Assembly: GCF_910592395.1 (NCBI RefSeq)
Contig: NC_088317.1
Span: forward strand, 8,372,001-8,436,000
DNA: 64,000 bases
Direction: 5' to 3'
Source of the DNA: Lineus longissimus
Taxonomy: Eukaryota > Nemertea > Pilidiophora > Heteronemertea > Lineidae
The notes below the pieces were generated by a model. That model saw only the letters and a list, made by a program, of their open reading frames with translations. It did no database searches and was not told the origin of the DNA. A program made the position numbers and the translations under genes. Of the stretch, positions 12,301-24,300 are shown piece after piece (position 1 is the stretch's first letter; every line of letters starts with the position of its first letter).

Positions 12301-15300
12301 CTACAATCTCCTGATGGAGTGTCCACTCTGTCTGGACTAGTTTGTCCTGACGGGACAGGGCGTCGGCAAGGATGTTGCGTTTGCCCGGTATGTGTCTGGA
12401 ACATATCGATACTCCAAGGTCGGCACAAAGATGGTACAGCTCCCAAGTTTGCTGGCAAAGAATGCCGGACTTTATGCCTCCCTGTCTTCTGACATATGCT
12501 ACTACTGTAGAATTGTCGGAGAACAGGGTTACTCTCCGATTCTTCAGGTGAAGGGAAAGAGCCCTCACGGCAAGAAGGACAGCCTTCATTTCCAATATAT
12601 TTATTGAAAGAATGGTCTCCTCCCTTGTCCATAGACCCCTTATGGACATGTCCCCGTTGTTCAGATGTGCTCCCCACCCTAGTAGAGAAGCATATGTGAA
12701 CAGGGACACTTCTGGGGGCGGTGGAGCAAGATCTACACCGCTTTGGAGACGAGTCTCCGACTCCTAGAAGTTCCAGACGTTCTTGAGTAGGTATTGAGGT
12801 ATCAATACCAACTTGTCTAATGGGTCCCTGTGGGGTTTCCATAGAGACATTAGAAACATCTGGATGGGATGCATATATAGATGGCCAAGAGGGATTTGGT
12901 CTGCTGCCGAATTCAGAGATCCCAAAAGGCTCAAGCATCGCCTTGCGGGAGCTTGAGTCCTTCCTCTGAATTCTGCGACGAGATGAATAATTTTCTTTAT
13001 CCTGTCTAAGGGGGCAGCATTTTCCCTATGGCCGTAAGGAACCGAACTCCAACGTAAACGAAGTATTGGGATGGTGTGAATTCTGACTCTGTTTCGTTGA
13101 TAATCCAACCTGCGGAAACTACTTTTTGCTTTAGAACCTGAAGTTGTTGCAGTAGTAGTTCCCGCGATTTGCAACGGAGTAGCCAATCGTCTAGGTAGTG
13201 ATGGAGCTTGAACCCCATCACGTGAAAGGGAGCGACGAAGGCTGTGACTATCATTGTAAAAATTAGGGGTGCCGATGCCAGACCGAACGGCAGGGCCCTG
13301 AATTGATACGTCTTTCCTTCGTAATGGAATCGAAGGAAGTGTTGAAAGTCTGGATGGATCGGTACATGTAAGTACGCATCCGTTAAATCCATCGATACCG
13401 CCCAATCGTTGGGCTATATCGCCGTTGCTATAGACCTGGTGGTTTCCATCTTGAAATGAGGAACATTCAAGAAGGTGTTTAACCTGGAAAGGTCTATGAT
13501 CAGCCTCCATGTCCCTGCTTTCTTGGGAACCAAGAAAACGTGGCTGTAAAAGCCGGGGGAACATGGATTTTGAAGGACCTGGATAGCTTGCTTCTCCAGT
13601 AATGTCGCGACCTCTGCTTGGAGGGCAGATGTCTTGACTGGGTCCTTCGGTAGCTGAACTGGGGTTGGATATATGGTAGTCGGGGGGGGGGGGGGGGGGG
13701 GGGGTACGGTTGAAATCTAGCTTCACTCCGTACCTCAACATGTTTGGGACTGGGGACCCCTTGGGGCACCAATCGTCCCAAACGTCTGCAAATTTTTGCA
13801 GACGGCCCCCGACTACCGGAGTCGGCTCCTTTTTGCGTCCGGGAGGAGAAAGGAGGGGGGAGTCACTTCTTCCGGCCTGCACCCCTTGGACGAAAGGAGT
13901 GCCTAGTTGGACCGGATCCACCCTGGTTAGAGGAAGTATTTTTCCTCTTTCCAGTCCGGCGACCCTCCACTTCCCGTCGGAAGGATTCAGCAGGAGCAGG
14001 CTGACTAGGCGGGGTAGGCCTAGGCAGGACCTGCCTGGCGTACGGGATTGAACCCGATGCCTGCTGAGGCCTCTCTATCTTTCTAGCGTTAGGTAGAGAG
14101 GTCTTGGCCCTCTGTGTCGCAGTGGGGGCATATACTTTGTCCCAATCTTTCTGTACTTGAGCCGCCTCTTGTACATAATCTGCGAACAGGAAAGAACCGT
14201 CCATAGGAGCGGTTCTTAAGGCCTCTTCCAGCTGGAGGGATCTGATGACATTGAGAGAGCCCAGTGCGGCGTCTCTACGGAGTAGGACGCTATTTGCTGC
14301 GGTCTTGGCGGACAGAGCAATAGCGTGCCTAATCGAATGTGACAAGGATGTCACAAGATATTTTGTGTCATCAGATAGTGACTCATTATCCTTTAGGGAT
14401 CTGGCTAGGGCCAGGTTAGTGTGCTCTGCGTAGGAGAGCACCGCTAACGTGTTTTTGGCCAGACCCTCTTGTGCTCTAAGTTCTCGGTAAGCCGAGGAGG
14501 AGGTCACCCTAGGCACAAGTTGGTCCAGCTGTACATCGTCCTTTAATATGGAAGTCGATGCTGCAGCTGGACAGCCGGCCGAGCTGACTCGATAATAGTT
14601 AGCGCGGGACTGCCTAATGGGAGGAAGTTGTGCCGTGAACAACTTCCCCGGTTTACACCAAGCTTCCGGTCCGGCTGCCGGAAGGACAGGGATGGAAGTA
14701 CGTTGGTGGGCGCCTTGGGAGTCTCTGATTGTACGCTCCAAAAGTTCGGAGACTGCTACCACCGACGGGGAGGGAGGAAGGAATTCAAGGGCCCGAGTGG
14801 AGCCCTGAGAGACATGTGGATTGGGATCCACTTCCTGTCCCCAAACTGATCAAGGATCTGAGTGTCCTCATATCCGACAAGATACTGGCCTCCTCTGGTG
14901 ACAGCTCCTCCTGATCGGGGGAGCGGTAGCCTGGCTGAGAACTCTCGTTCTCAGAAATAGAGGAGTCGGATGGTTGGTATCCGATGGGACCAGGCGCACC
15001 AGAGGAACCGGAACCCGGGTTCCGGACCCGACGTGCGGCTTCTCTCAACGACGGGCGGTTGAGGAGAAGGTGAGCGTATAAGCGAACCCTCGAAGTCGTA
15101 TGTACGGGCGAAGGGGTCTTCCGGAAGCCGAAGATGCCCATATTCTGAACCAGAGTTCTGATGTCCCCTCTGCGTAGCTCGTTCCATGGGAACGACGCCT
15201 CTGCTACGAGGAGGGGGTGGCACTTCCGGTTGGCTCCACCTAAGAGGTTGGCCAACGTAGGGAGGTGCCTGCATTTCCAGCAGGACGAAGTCCGAAACCG

Positions 15301-18300
15301 GAAATGTCCGTAACTCCTTCGCCGGTATGGATCTACCGGTTGCCCTTTTAGGAGGAGGTACGGAGGGCGGAAACGCTGTTACCGAAGACGCATGGCGTTT
15401 CGGAGGTGGCGTTATAAAGTCCGTCCCTACTCTACTGTGTCCGTGAGGACTGGGGTTATTTCGCAGTAAAGACTGAGAAAAACCCCCAGTAGAGTCTTCG
15501 GTTACTGATAAACGGGAACCCGCGTCAGCAACCGGAACTGCAATCGGCGGACCGGAAGCAGGGTGCTCCCGCGAGTACAAAGGGCTTGTACTCGAGGGAG
15601 CGGACGACATAGGAATCGGAAGGTTCCCTGAGGTCAGGGGTATATTAAACCCTTGGAGACTTACTGGATGTAAGTCTCCCTTGGGACCACATACATTGAT
15701 AATGTCTGATCCCGCATCCTTCGCAGCCGCGGCCGGAACCGGAACTCGGCTGACGGAAGGGGTGGTGGCGGAAGGTCTGGTAGACCTCCGGGTTATCTGC
15801 CCGGAAACGGAACCGGAAGAGGGTTTAGGCGTCTTCTCGGCCCGTTTCCCGCCACCTGACGAAGTCCTTTGTGGTGAGACAAAGGATGCCGTCGGAGGGG
15901 TACGCCATATAAAAAATGGTACCAATGACAATAAAAACACTGGGAACCCCAAGTAGGCCAGAAAGGACGCAATTATTAATGGAAAGGAAAACATGCCTAC
16001 TTGAATTAAACACTATTGCAATGGATCTGAGTCTTGTTCATTACAATAGAGAGGAGAATAGCCTACGTAAATCTACCCTACCGAGATCAAAATAATGGAG
16101 CCGGGTCGACTAAGCTAGCTAAGAAAGGTCTATAATTAAATAGACTGGACAATACTAATGCCAAGATTAGTTTGGCGGTCTACTCCGTAGGTGAATGAAC
16201 CCAAAAATCGTCCAGACTTGGCTGGTTGAATTTGGTTTTAAAGACCGAGGATAATCTTACCCCAAACACCGGGTGGATGGCAATTACAAAAGCCCGGCCC
16301 TCTGCTACCTGCAGACTGCTTGCCGGAGCAACATCCAGATGAGATTAATTAGGCTTGACAAGTTGAGCGTGATAAGTATAAGTATTCTCAAGAGGGTTGT
16401 TAGTTCAGCATACTTGGTGATTTACCAAAAATGAATCCTCTGCCTAAAGTTCGATGGTTTGTTCATTAAATTGAAAAAAAAAGTTTTTGAAAGTATTTTT
16501 ATTTTATTTGAAGACTACGGAAGTGTGCCATATGACCATCTCAAGAGAAATTCAAATAAATTGAGATGCATTGCAAAATGGTCCTTGCAAAATATGCATA
16601 AACATATTTCAACAAAATTTACTTCTGGCTGATCAAAACACAATAAGACATGAGAGATGTATACAATGTAAAGCCTATACTCAGAAAATGTATGAAATTA
16701 ATCCAATATAAGGAAAGTTTATGACTTTGGTCATGACAGGCAGCGGTTTGCAGTCACTCGCCTTTAGAAATTATGTTCATAATCCCAACTGTGTTATTGA
16801 CCTTGTGAGAGGGTGGCATCCCAATTCAGACAAGACCCCATACATGGGACACAAATGGGAATAATCTGTATATATGTGACAAACTGTTTTCGTAATGGAA
16901 CTATCATACTTTATGGGCAGGGTTTTTAATCCCTATTTTTTTCTTCAAGCTGTATTGCTGTGCAAATTTACCAGAGGCTATGAAAGGGCTGTGATTTCAA
17001 TGATTTCAATGCCAAAGGTTATAAACAATTAAAAAAATTATAAAACTTCAGAATATCAATTTATTTAGTATTTCAGACAGGATACACAAACTATATCTAA
17101 ACCAATTCCCCACAATCAAGAATTATCCTCCCCGAGGAAATCAACTGCTTGAGTTCACTAATTGATGCCGACAGCTTATCTAGCAAACTGAAGTACCCAC
17201 TGTGATAACCTAAATAGCATGGCTTTGAAGTTTTCCGGGCAGCAAGCAAAATATTGGAGTGCTCAGGTCAGCATCCTGATTCGTTCTAGGCTAGTGGAGG
17301 CGGGCTTATAAGTTAGGCTAGTAGCTGTCACTCACATTCAAAATATTGAACGGAAACCCCCTAAAAATTGAATTTCCCTGCTATTGGCTGAAAGACAGGA
17401 TTCGAGCTTTGAGATGACGTTCATTATATATTCATAGACATGACTGACACTTTTGAAGAGGTTCCACAGTCTCTTGACAAAGTTATTTGGGATAATTTCA
17501 TTATGACCGTTTGAGGCCTGGTAGCAACCTAATCAGTTGGGGAACTGGGGTCGTGACAGGTGATTAGCCTTTTATACCCAGACTCGGTCTTTAAATCGAA
17601 TTCACGGCAGCTTTTAAAAAACGATGTGCTTCGTAGAAGCACAAGAGTAAAGACTGAATATGGCGGCATGAGATCGGCGCGATCTCGCGGAATCGGTCAG
17701 GGCGCCACCTGGCGGCCGAGCTGTTAACTCAGTTCTCCCTTTAGAAAGTTAAAGGGATACTCTTGTGTTTGAGCCCAAATGGAGTAACATGCAAAAGTGT
17801 TCCATAGGTAAGTTTGAATGACACAAAATGCATTATAGAACATATCTGCCACCTATGATCAGCATGTGCTTACTATTCATTGGTGCTCCCTATTCGTCTT
17901 ATAATAGCTTAATGGTTTAACAAACCATTATTGGAAACAAGTCAGCTAAGTGAGTCTGACCGGTTCACCATTTCCTTGCTGCGAATTGCTTGCTTATTGC
18001 TCATTCAAAGAGACCTCCCACTAGTAATACTAAAAATAGCGCAATTAATCAAAAACTGCATTCTAAATTCATGACATTACTTTTGTATAGTATTTATATA
18101 ATGGGGAAAAAAATACTTGCCAAGTTATCTCGGCAAGATGATCCCCTTTACTCGGAGCATTTTATTCTGCATCTCTAATAAAGTCGTGTTAGGGATTAGG
18201 CCGAGAGCCGCCACTTGTATCATGCCGCTCATTAACAGACAATATACGTCCAACGCTGCTTAACGTTGATTGGGACATCCGCACCACCCGCAAGGCTATA

Positions 18301-21300
18301 TAAGAAAAGCCTAATTGGTGAACGGGGCTATATATATGTATATATACGCATACACGTATACTTGACGTAGTAGCAATGTAATAACAACGTGCATTCATTT
18401 ATTTGGTTATTTATTTTTTGGAAGAATATTGTTGATATAAGTCTTCTTTCAGCTCATAATAAAGACAGTTGTTTGAAAAGTCCGAATGGAAAAGAATATA
18501 CGGGGAAGATTTACAAGACGGCTTCCGGCTATATCTGCCAGAAATGGTCATTACAAACACCTCACAAGCACCCATACACGAAGGGACCTATGTTCGCAGA
18601 CAATAATGTCATCATTGCCAATAAGTACTGCAGAAATCCCAGTGGTTCTTCAAAACCCTGGTGTTATACTACCAACCCTGCGAAGAAATGGGAATACTGT
18701 AATATTCCTCTCTGTCATACTCACACGGCAGCTCCTTATCAAGGTGAGTAGAGTGAAGGTCATTGATATCCTACTGAAGTCCATGACACGAAACTAATAA
18801 TCATTAGAGTCTAGCCCAGATTTAGGACACATAGGAAGATAACAATATTGTTGTTAGGCTCGCAATTGATGTTCATCACTACCGTGATGTTACTTGTAAT
18901 TCAAACCAGGAACGAACATGGCTGGCGATGGGCGGGAGAGGAGGGGCCTAGTTTGCCATGTTTTCTACGGTCACTTTCGGCACATTTCGAAATACATATG
19001 TCATGTATGTGATAAATAGTTTTGGGACATGTGGACCGCGTGCCCCCCCCCCCCCCCCCCCCCCGAACCTTCCGATTCAAGATGCACCGCCTCCCGTCCT
19101 CCTTCTAAAATATCAAACCAAACATCAAGAAATAAGAAAAGGAATAACAGTAACACCAGCGGCATCGAACCCGGGCCTGATAGATAGAAGGCATGATATC
19201 TTACCACTGGGCCGTTATCCCTAGGCCATTAAAAAGGCACCAGCAACAGAAATGTGTACTCGACGTGCCGTTTACATACTAGTATGACCCAAAACTGAAT
19301 CCATACACTGGTGTAATTAAATGTGGGCTTTTTGGCTCACCGTTCGGGGAATCTATACAATACCGCTGTGTCTGTCGTCCGTTGTCGTATCATGTGGCAC
19401 GTTTCTTAACGGCTAGGGTTAGATGGCTAAAACTTGGTGTGGTGGTAGTTTTGGGGAATATGCCCAGACGCTTTTTTTTCGTTTTTCGTGATATGACCTA
19501 CTTTCTGGCCAGGCGGCCATCTTGGAAATTGTTTTTTGCCTTTTTGAAGCTTATGGTTCTACGTAGAGTGACGAAATATGTATGCTGTGTGTATCTAGTA
19601 AGGTTAAATGACATATCACCCGGGTATTTTATTTGACCTACTTTTCAAGGTCACATAGGTCAAAGTTCACTAAATCACCGATTGGTGGCACGTTTCGTTT
19701 CTATTTGAGCTAAAAGTTTCGAAACTTGTGAGGACATATATATCTAGGGACCATCTATTCTACCCCAAAAAAATTGTCCCGCTTGGACTTCAAATATGGC
19801 CGCCAGGCGGTCATCTTGAAAATTAAACAAAGTCGGATTGAAACAAAATTTCATGTGATCGTATATCTATGTACTCTCTACAACGTCCCTGGGACCTGAT
19901 TCACAAAGCTCACTTAGCAGTTTACGCAAACGTAAAGGTCACTTAACTAGCTAAGTTCTATTCACAATGCTCACTTAAACTGCGCAATTGCGCAACGTTG
20001 TCTTACGTCTACATGATCCTGATTCACAATGTTCACTTAACAAATTACGCAAACGTAAAGGTGACTTATCCATGACTTATCAGCCATTTAGACAGTTCGT
20101 GGTATTCACAGAGTTACGTCAATGCGTAACATGCGCGCAAGTCTACGTCAGCCTTCTGGTGCACGTAAAGTTCACTTCGCTGAAATGGCTACCGCTCTAG
20201 TCGCACTTGAGGAAGAAAATGAACGCGCATTTCGTCGAGAGCGTATTTTTAGAGATCGGGTCCACCCTTTGGATACATTCAATGATGCACAGCTCTTCCG
20301 ACGATATAGAATGCCTAGACCAGTGATTCTGGAGGTGATTGATCTCTTGCATGACGATGTTGCACATCCAACAATGAGATCTCATGCTGTGCCTTGCACA
20401 CTGCAAGTCCTTACAGCAATTCGATTTTATGCAACAGGGTGTCTTCAAATGAGCAATTCGGATATGGTTCATCTCAGTCAACCTACGGTATCGCGAATCG
20501 TCACAAGAGTATCAGAAGCACTGGCCAGGAAAGCAGAGCAATTCATATGTTTCACCCGTAACCCAGCCACCTAAGAAAGTATATCCGATGGTTTTTATAC
20601 TGAAAGACATAGAATTCCAAACGTCATTGGATGTGTGGATGGAAGTTTGGTTCCCACCAAGGCTCCAACGCAAAGTGAACCAGCATATGTCTGTAGAAAG
20701 ACATTTCATTCTTTAAATATACAGGGTGTATGCACCCATGATATAAAGTTCTCAAATTTCGTTGCTCGTTGGCCCGGGGCTACCCACGACGCATTCATTT
20801 GGTCTAATTGTCGACTTAGCGAAGACATGGAACACGGAATTGGTAATGGTGCGTATTTGCTCGGCGACTCCGCATATGGACTAAAACCTTGGCTGATGAC
20901 TCCTGTTCGAAATCCACAAGATGACGCCGAACTGCGGTACAACGTCCATCATAGGCGAACACGTTCGATTATCGAAAGGACATTTGGCCGTTGGAAGTCG
21001 AGATGGTTATGCCTTAACAAAGAAGGTAATTGACAATTTTTAATCGCGTACATTTCTTTTGTAGTTGATCAGCCAAGTCCATCACCCATAACCCCTCTGC
21101 TTGTATGCTGCAAACAAACTTCAATTTGTGTGAATGTTATGATAACGTCGAATAAAATATTGTTGGGCTTGAAATCACATTGGAGATTTACAATGACTTT
21201 CATAATTTACATGTTTATATAATTGTAATTTCAGAGGGAGTCCTTCGATTATTGCCTGCGAAGTGTTGCAAGGTTGTGGTGGCAACTGCCGTGTTACACA

Positions 21301-24300
21301 ACATTTGTGAAGAACGCGGTGTACCTCTTCCACCAGGTGTGCCTTTTAATAATGATGACAATCCGGACAATGACACCAATCCACATCTACAACTGGTCGA
21401 TGATGAAGACGGGGAAAGGGCTAGAGCAAGAGTTATAAGAGAGAACTTTTGGGTTTGATTAAAACATGTGAAGAAACGATTAATTACCGAATTCTTGGAA
21501 TTTAATCAGAAATGAACTAAGCACAGTACAAACCGATGCATAAATCTCTTAAACAGATCAAGTGGCGTCATTTGATGCAAAACGTCTCCAGAATTTTAAC
21601 AATCAAATGACCAGAGGTAACCTCCTATAGATGTAGGCCTGCGGATGTATTAAGGCACCTTTTAGAAAATGTAATGGCAAGCAAGAGTAGCAAAACCAAA
21701 TTGTTACTTCTCTGGTATGGCCTTTTTTAGTGCAGTAGATATGTTAAAGGAAGTATCCCACGTTGATTTATCGACGGAAGCAGGAATGGTATTGCTGTTT
21801 TGCGCAGGTGGGACGACGGAGCGCTCATCCTTCTCAGCAGGCATGAGTGATGACACCAACGTTTCGAGTAACTCAACCGTTCTCTCTGTGAAGCGGGCCC
21901 TCTGCTCTTCCAGTTTAAGCCGCTGCTTGTCTATCTCAAGACGTTCACCCTCTATCTTTACCAATTCGGCAGATGGCGCAGAACTACTCGATGCCGTTGC
22001 TGACTTCAATGTGTTGGATGCAACAGTTCCCTTATGGCTTTCGGTCGCCTTCTGCGTAACCGGCTTACTCGGCATTTTAGATCTGTTACAGAAAGAAAAG
22101 CCTCATCATAAAATGTTCTGGCGGGAAAGCATCATCATTCTGTTGATACAAGATGCCTTTATTTGCCAATTTGAAGGTTAATTGCAACCTATGACGCTTT
22201 GAAGGGATCCATAAACGCTATTATGTTTATAGATCCGTGATTTGAATGAGTCTGGGATCCTACTGCAGCTATAGGGATTTTACATATCAGTCATCACATG
22301 TCGGCAAAATTAGTAACTTCTTTTAGATTTGGGCGTATTTTTCCTTTGTACAGTTTCTTTGTGCGGCGAGTATTACCTGTTTATGGACTTCCCTTTGGAC
22401 CTAGGCCGTGGTGGTGGTGTTGGGCTCCTTATTGGAGAATCGTATGGATTATAACGAGATCGAGATCGAGTCGGCGTTCGCCTTCTTGTAGGGATTGGTG
22501 GGCTCCTTGGCGAATCATATAGATTACAACCTCCCCATGAACTCGGTAACGTAGGACTGCCAGCTGGTCGCAACGGTGGGCTCGGGCTCCTTATCGGCGG
22601 CGAATCATAGGGATCCTGACAAATCGATGTGGTGGATGCTGATGGCGTTTTTACTCTCTGAAAGAAAAGCGCTCGGTTTTTGTAATACATATTGACGAAT
22701 TACTTTGGGCCTAAAAAGTTGATGCGAAAGTTGAAATCGCATTTTATGAGGACTAACTGATAGCCAAGGCTACATTGTACAGTCTCGCTCTTATTATAAT
22801 ATCAACGCCTACTTCATACGATATCTGTAAGGTGATTTTATACAAGTCTCACCTTCGAAATGGCAGTATCGATGCCACCATCAATTCCATTGATAAGCTC
22901 GATCCCAAGAAGCCCGACTATCCGTTCCTCTATTTCAGTTAAATGAGTTACATCATCGTCATCGTCGTCGTCACCATTGTCGAAGGACATGTTCCCAGTA
23001 GCTTGAAACCTTTTTCGTAGCTTGGCCGCCTTTTTCTTTGCCTGCAGTTTCACGTCTGCCCACTTTTTTTGCACCCCACGGAGGGAGCGGTGGCACGGTG
23101 AAATTGCATTAACTTTGTCTGCAATTCCTATCCACGTGTCGGTTTTGGCTTTGTGTGTTATGGCATCGCCAAATTTATTGCTGATGGTTTTAAAATTTGC
23201 TGCCACCAGGTTCACCAACCTTTCGATTTCTCTCTGAGTAAAATTCGTTTTTCTTGGTCCCTTTTCTTCCGTCATGACTACGTGAGATAAAGCTTTATGT
23301 GGGCAAACCCTTCTGCGACACGCTATTTTATAGGCCTCTCCGTGAATAGGCCCCGAGGAGAAATGATCACCATAGCCATACATTACGTAAACCTGCATGC
23401 GCACATTTCATTATTACTAGTATATAGCTCACTTAACTTTACATACATGAATAAACGTATCTCTTTCTTACGTGACTCTTACGTGACACGTAAGTGTCGC
23501 CTAGTGAACTTTACGACAGTCACTTAAGAATTCTTTGTGAATCAGCTCCCCGATTTTCAGTCAAATCCATTGACCAATATGGCCGCCAGGTAGCCATCTT
23601 GAAAATCGAACGAAGTCCTATTACTCCTAAACTGTTTAACAGATGTCAACCAATTTCCATGTGACATGTACACTCTTCAATAACCCTGAAATTTAGTCAA
23701 ATTTATAACCAAAATGCTATAGTTAGATGGTAGCGGTTATTTTCTTTTGTGCCATTGAGCCAAGAAGAAGAATATTATTCAATGGAATCAAAACTGGTGA
23801 AACTAGCCAGAAACTGTTCTCCCCATATCCACTGCAAATGACATGCATTATATTACCCGAGGTGAGCACATGGTCCCTTGACCATTTTATTCATGTTTAT
23901 ATCCGGCGATGAAAAGCTAGTCTAGTTTAGCGGGGGAGGGGGGGTATTATTTGAACAGACTTGGCGTTTATTCCGGCAATGCATGATGGTATGGTTGCAA
24001 TCTATTGGAGCACGACATCGCCATTGAGCGTTCCGTTTCTGAGTACACCCACTCACTGTTTGGGAAGGTTAAAAGATATATTGATTCCAATAAGTGTTTT
24101 TATGTATTGACTCCAATTGAAAATATATCTCAAGCTGTCTATTGTATAGGAACACTGAAATATTGGAAACAACCACAGATGTTTGACTGGCACAAGTATG
24201 CATGTAGAACACGTATACCAGGTTTGTTTATGCGCATTCGTTAATTAACTATACAAATAAAGGGACTGCGCAGATACTTAGATTATATACACTCATCAAA

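Larger units (their letters stand above)
10058..17833 (-). mobile_element. DIRS-type (tyrosine recombinase) retrotransposon
   Basis: Minus-strand genes run in DIRS order: gag (15994-13863), reverse transcriptase (about 13800-12995), RNase H with a methyltransferase-like region (12709-11741) and tyrosine recombinase (11760-10852). There is no integrase or aspartic protease. The element is bounded by inverted repeats (about 10100-10275 against 17643-17833) rather than LTRs, as expected for DIRS. Its recombinase would integrate a circular intermediate without target duplication. Several frameshifts, including one at a long G run near 13682-13704, make this copy inactive as read. It occupies intron 1 of the kringle/lectin gene, in antisense. 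Confidence 0.9.
19891..23550. mobile_element. Harbinger (PIF) DNA transposon, full length
   Basis: The ends are inverted: gggacctgattcacaaag at 19891 and, reversed at 23550, gggagctgattcacaaag. Both usual Harbinger proteins are present and converge: a DDE transposase on + (20185-21458) and a Myb/SANT-like protein on - (23275-21704). Near the left end, attcacaaagctcactta-type blocks repeat at about 19899, 19960 and 20021, like binding sites. I could not read a clean 3-bp target duplication. It is inserted in a dispersed repeat inside intron 2 of the kringle/lectin gene. Confidence 0.88.

Noticed and set aside
19140-19215. tRNA gene on the minus strand
   Set aside because: A- and B-box-like words are present but no acceptor stem or cloverleaf can be drawn. 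At most a SINE head.
22298-22522. Trp-rich + strand frame
   Set aside because: It is opposite the Ser/Pro/Arg-rich exon of the Myb/SANT protein and mirrors its low complexity.
24005-24244. 79-codon open stretch on + between Harbinger and Tc1 elements
   Set aside because: No ATG, no recognised domain and no matching splice phases. Could be an exon of another gene, but unsupported.
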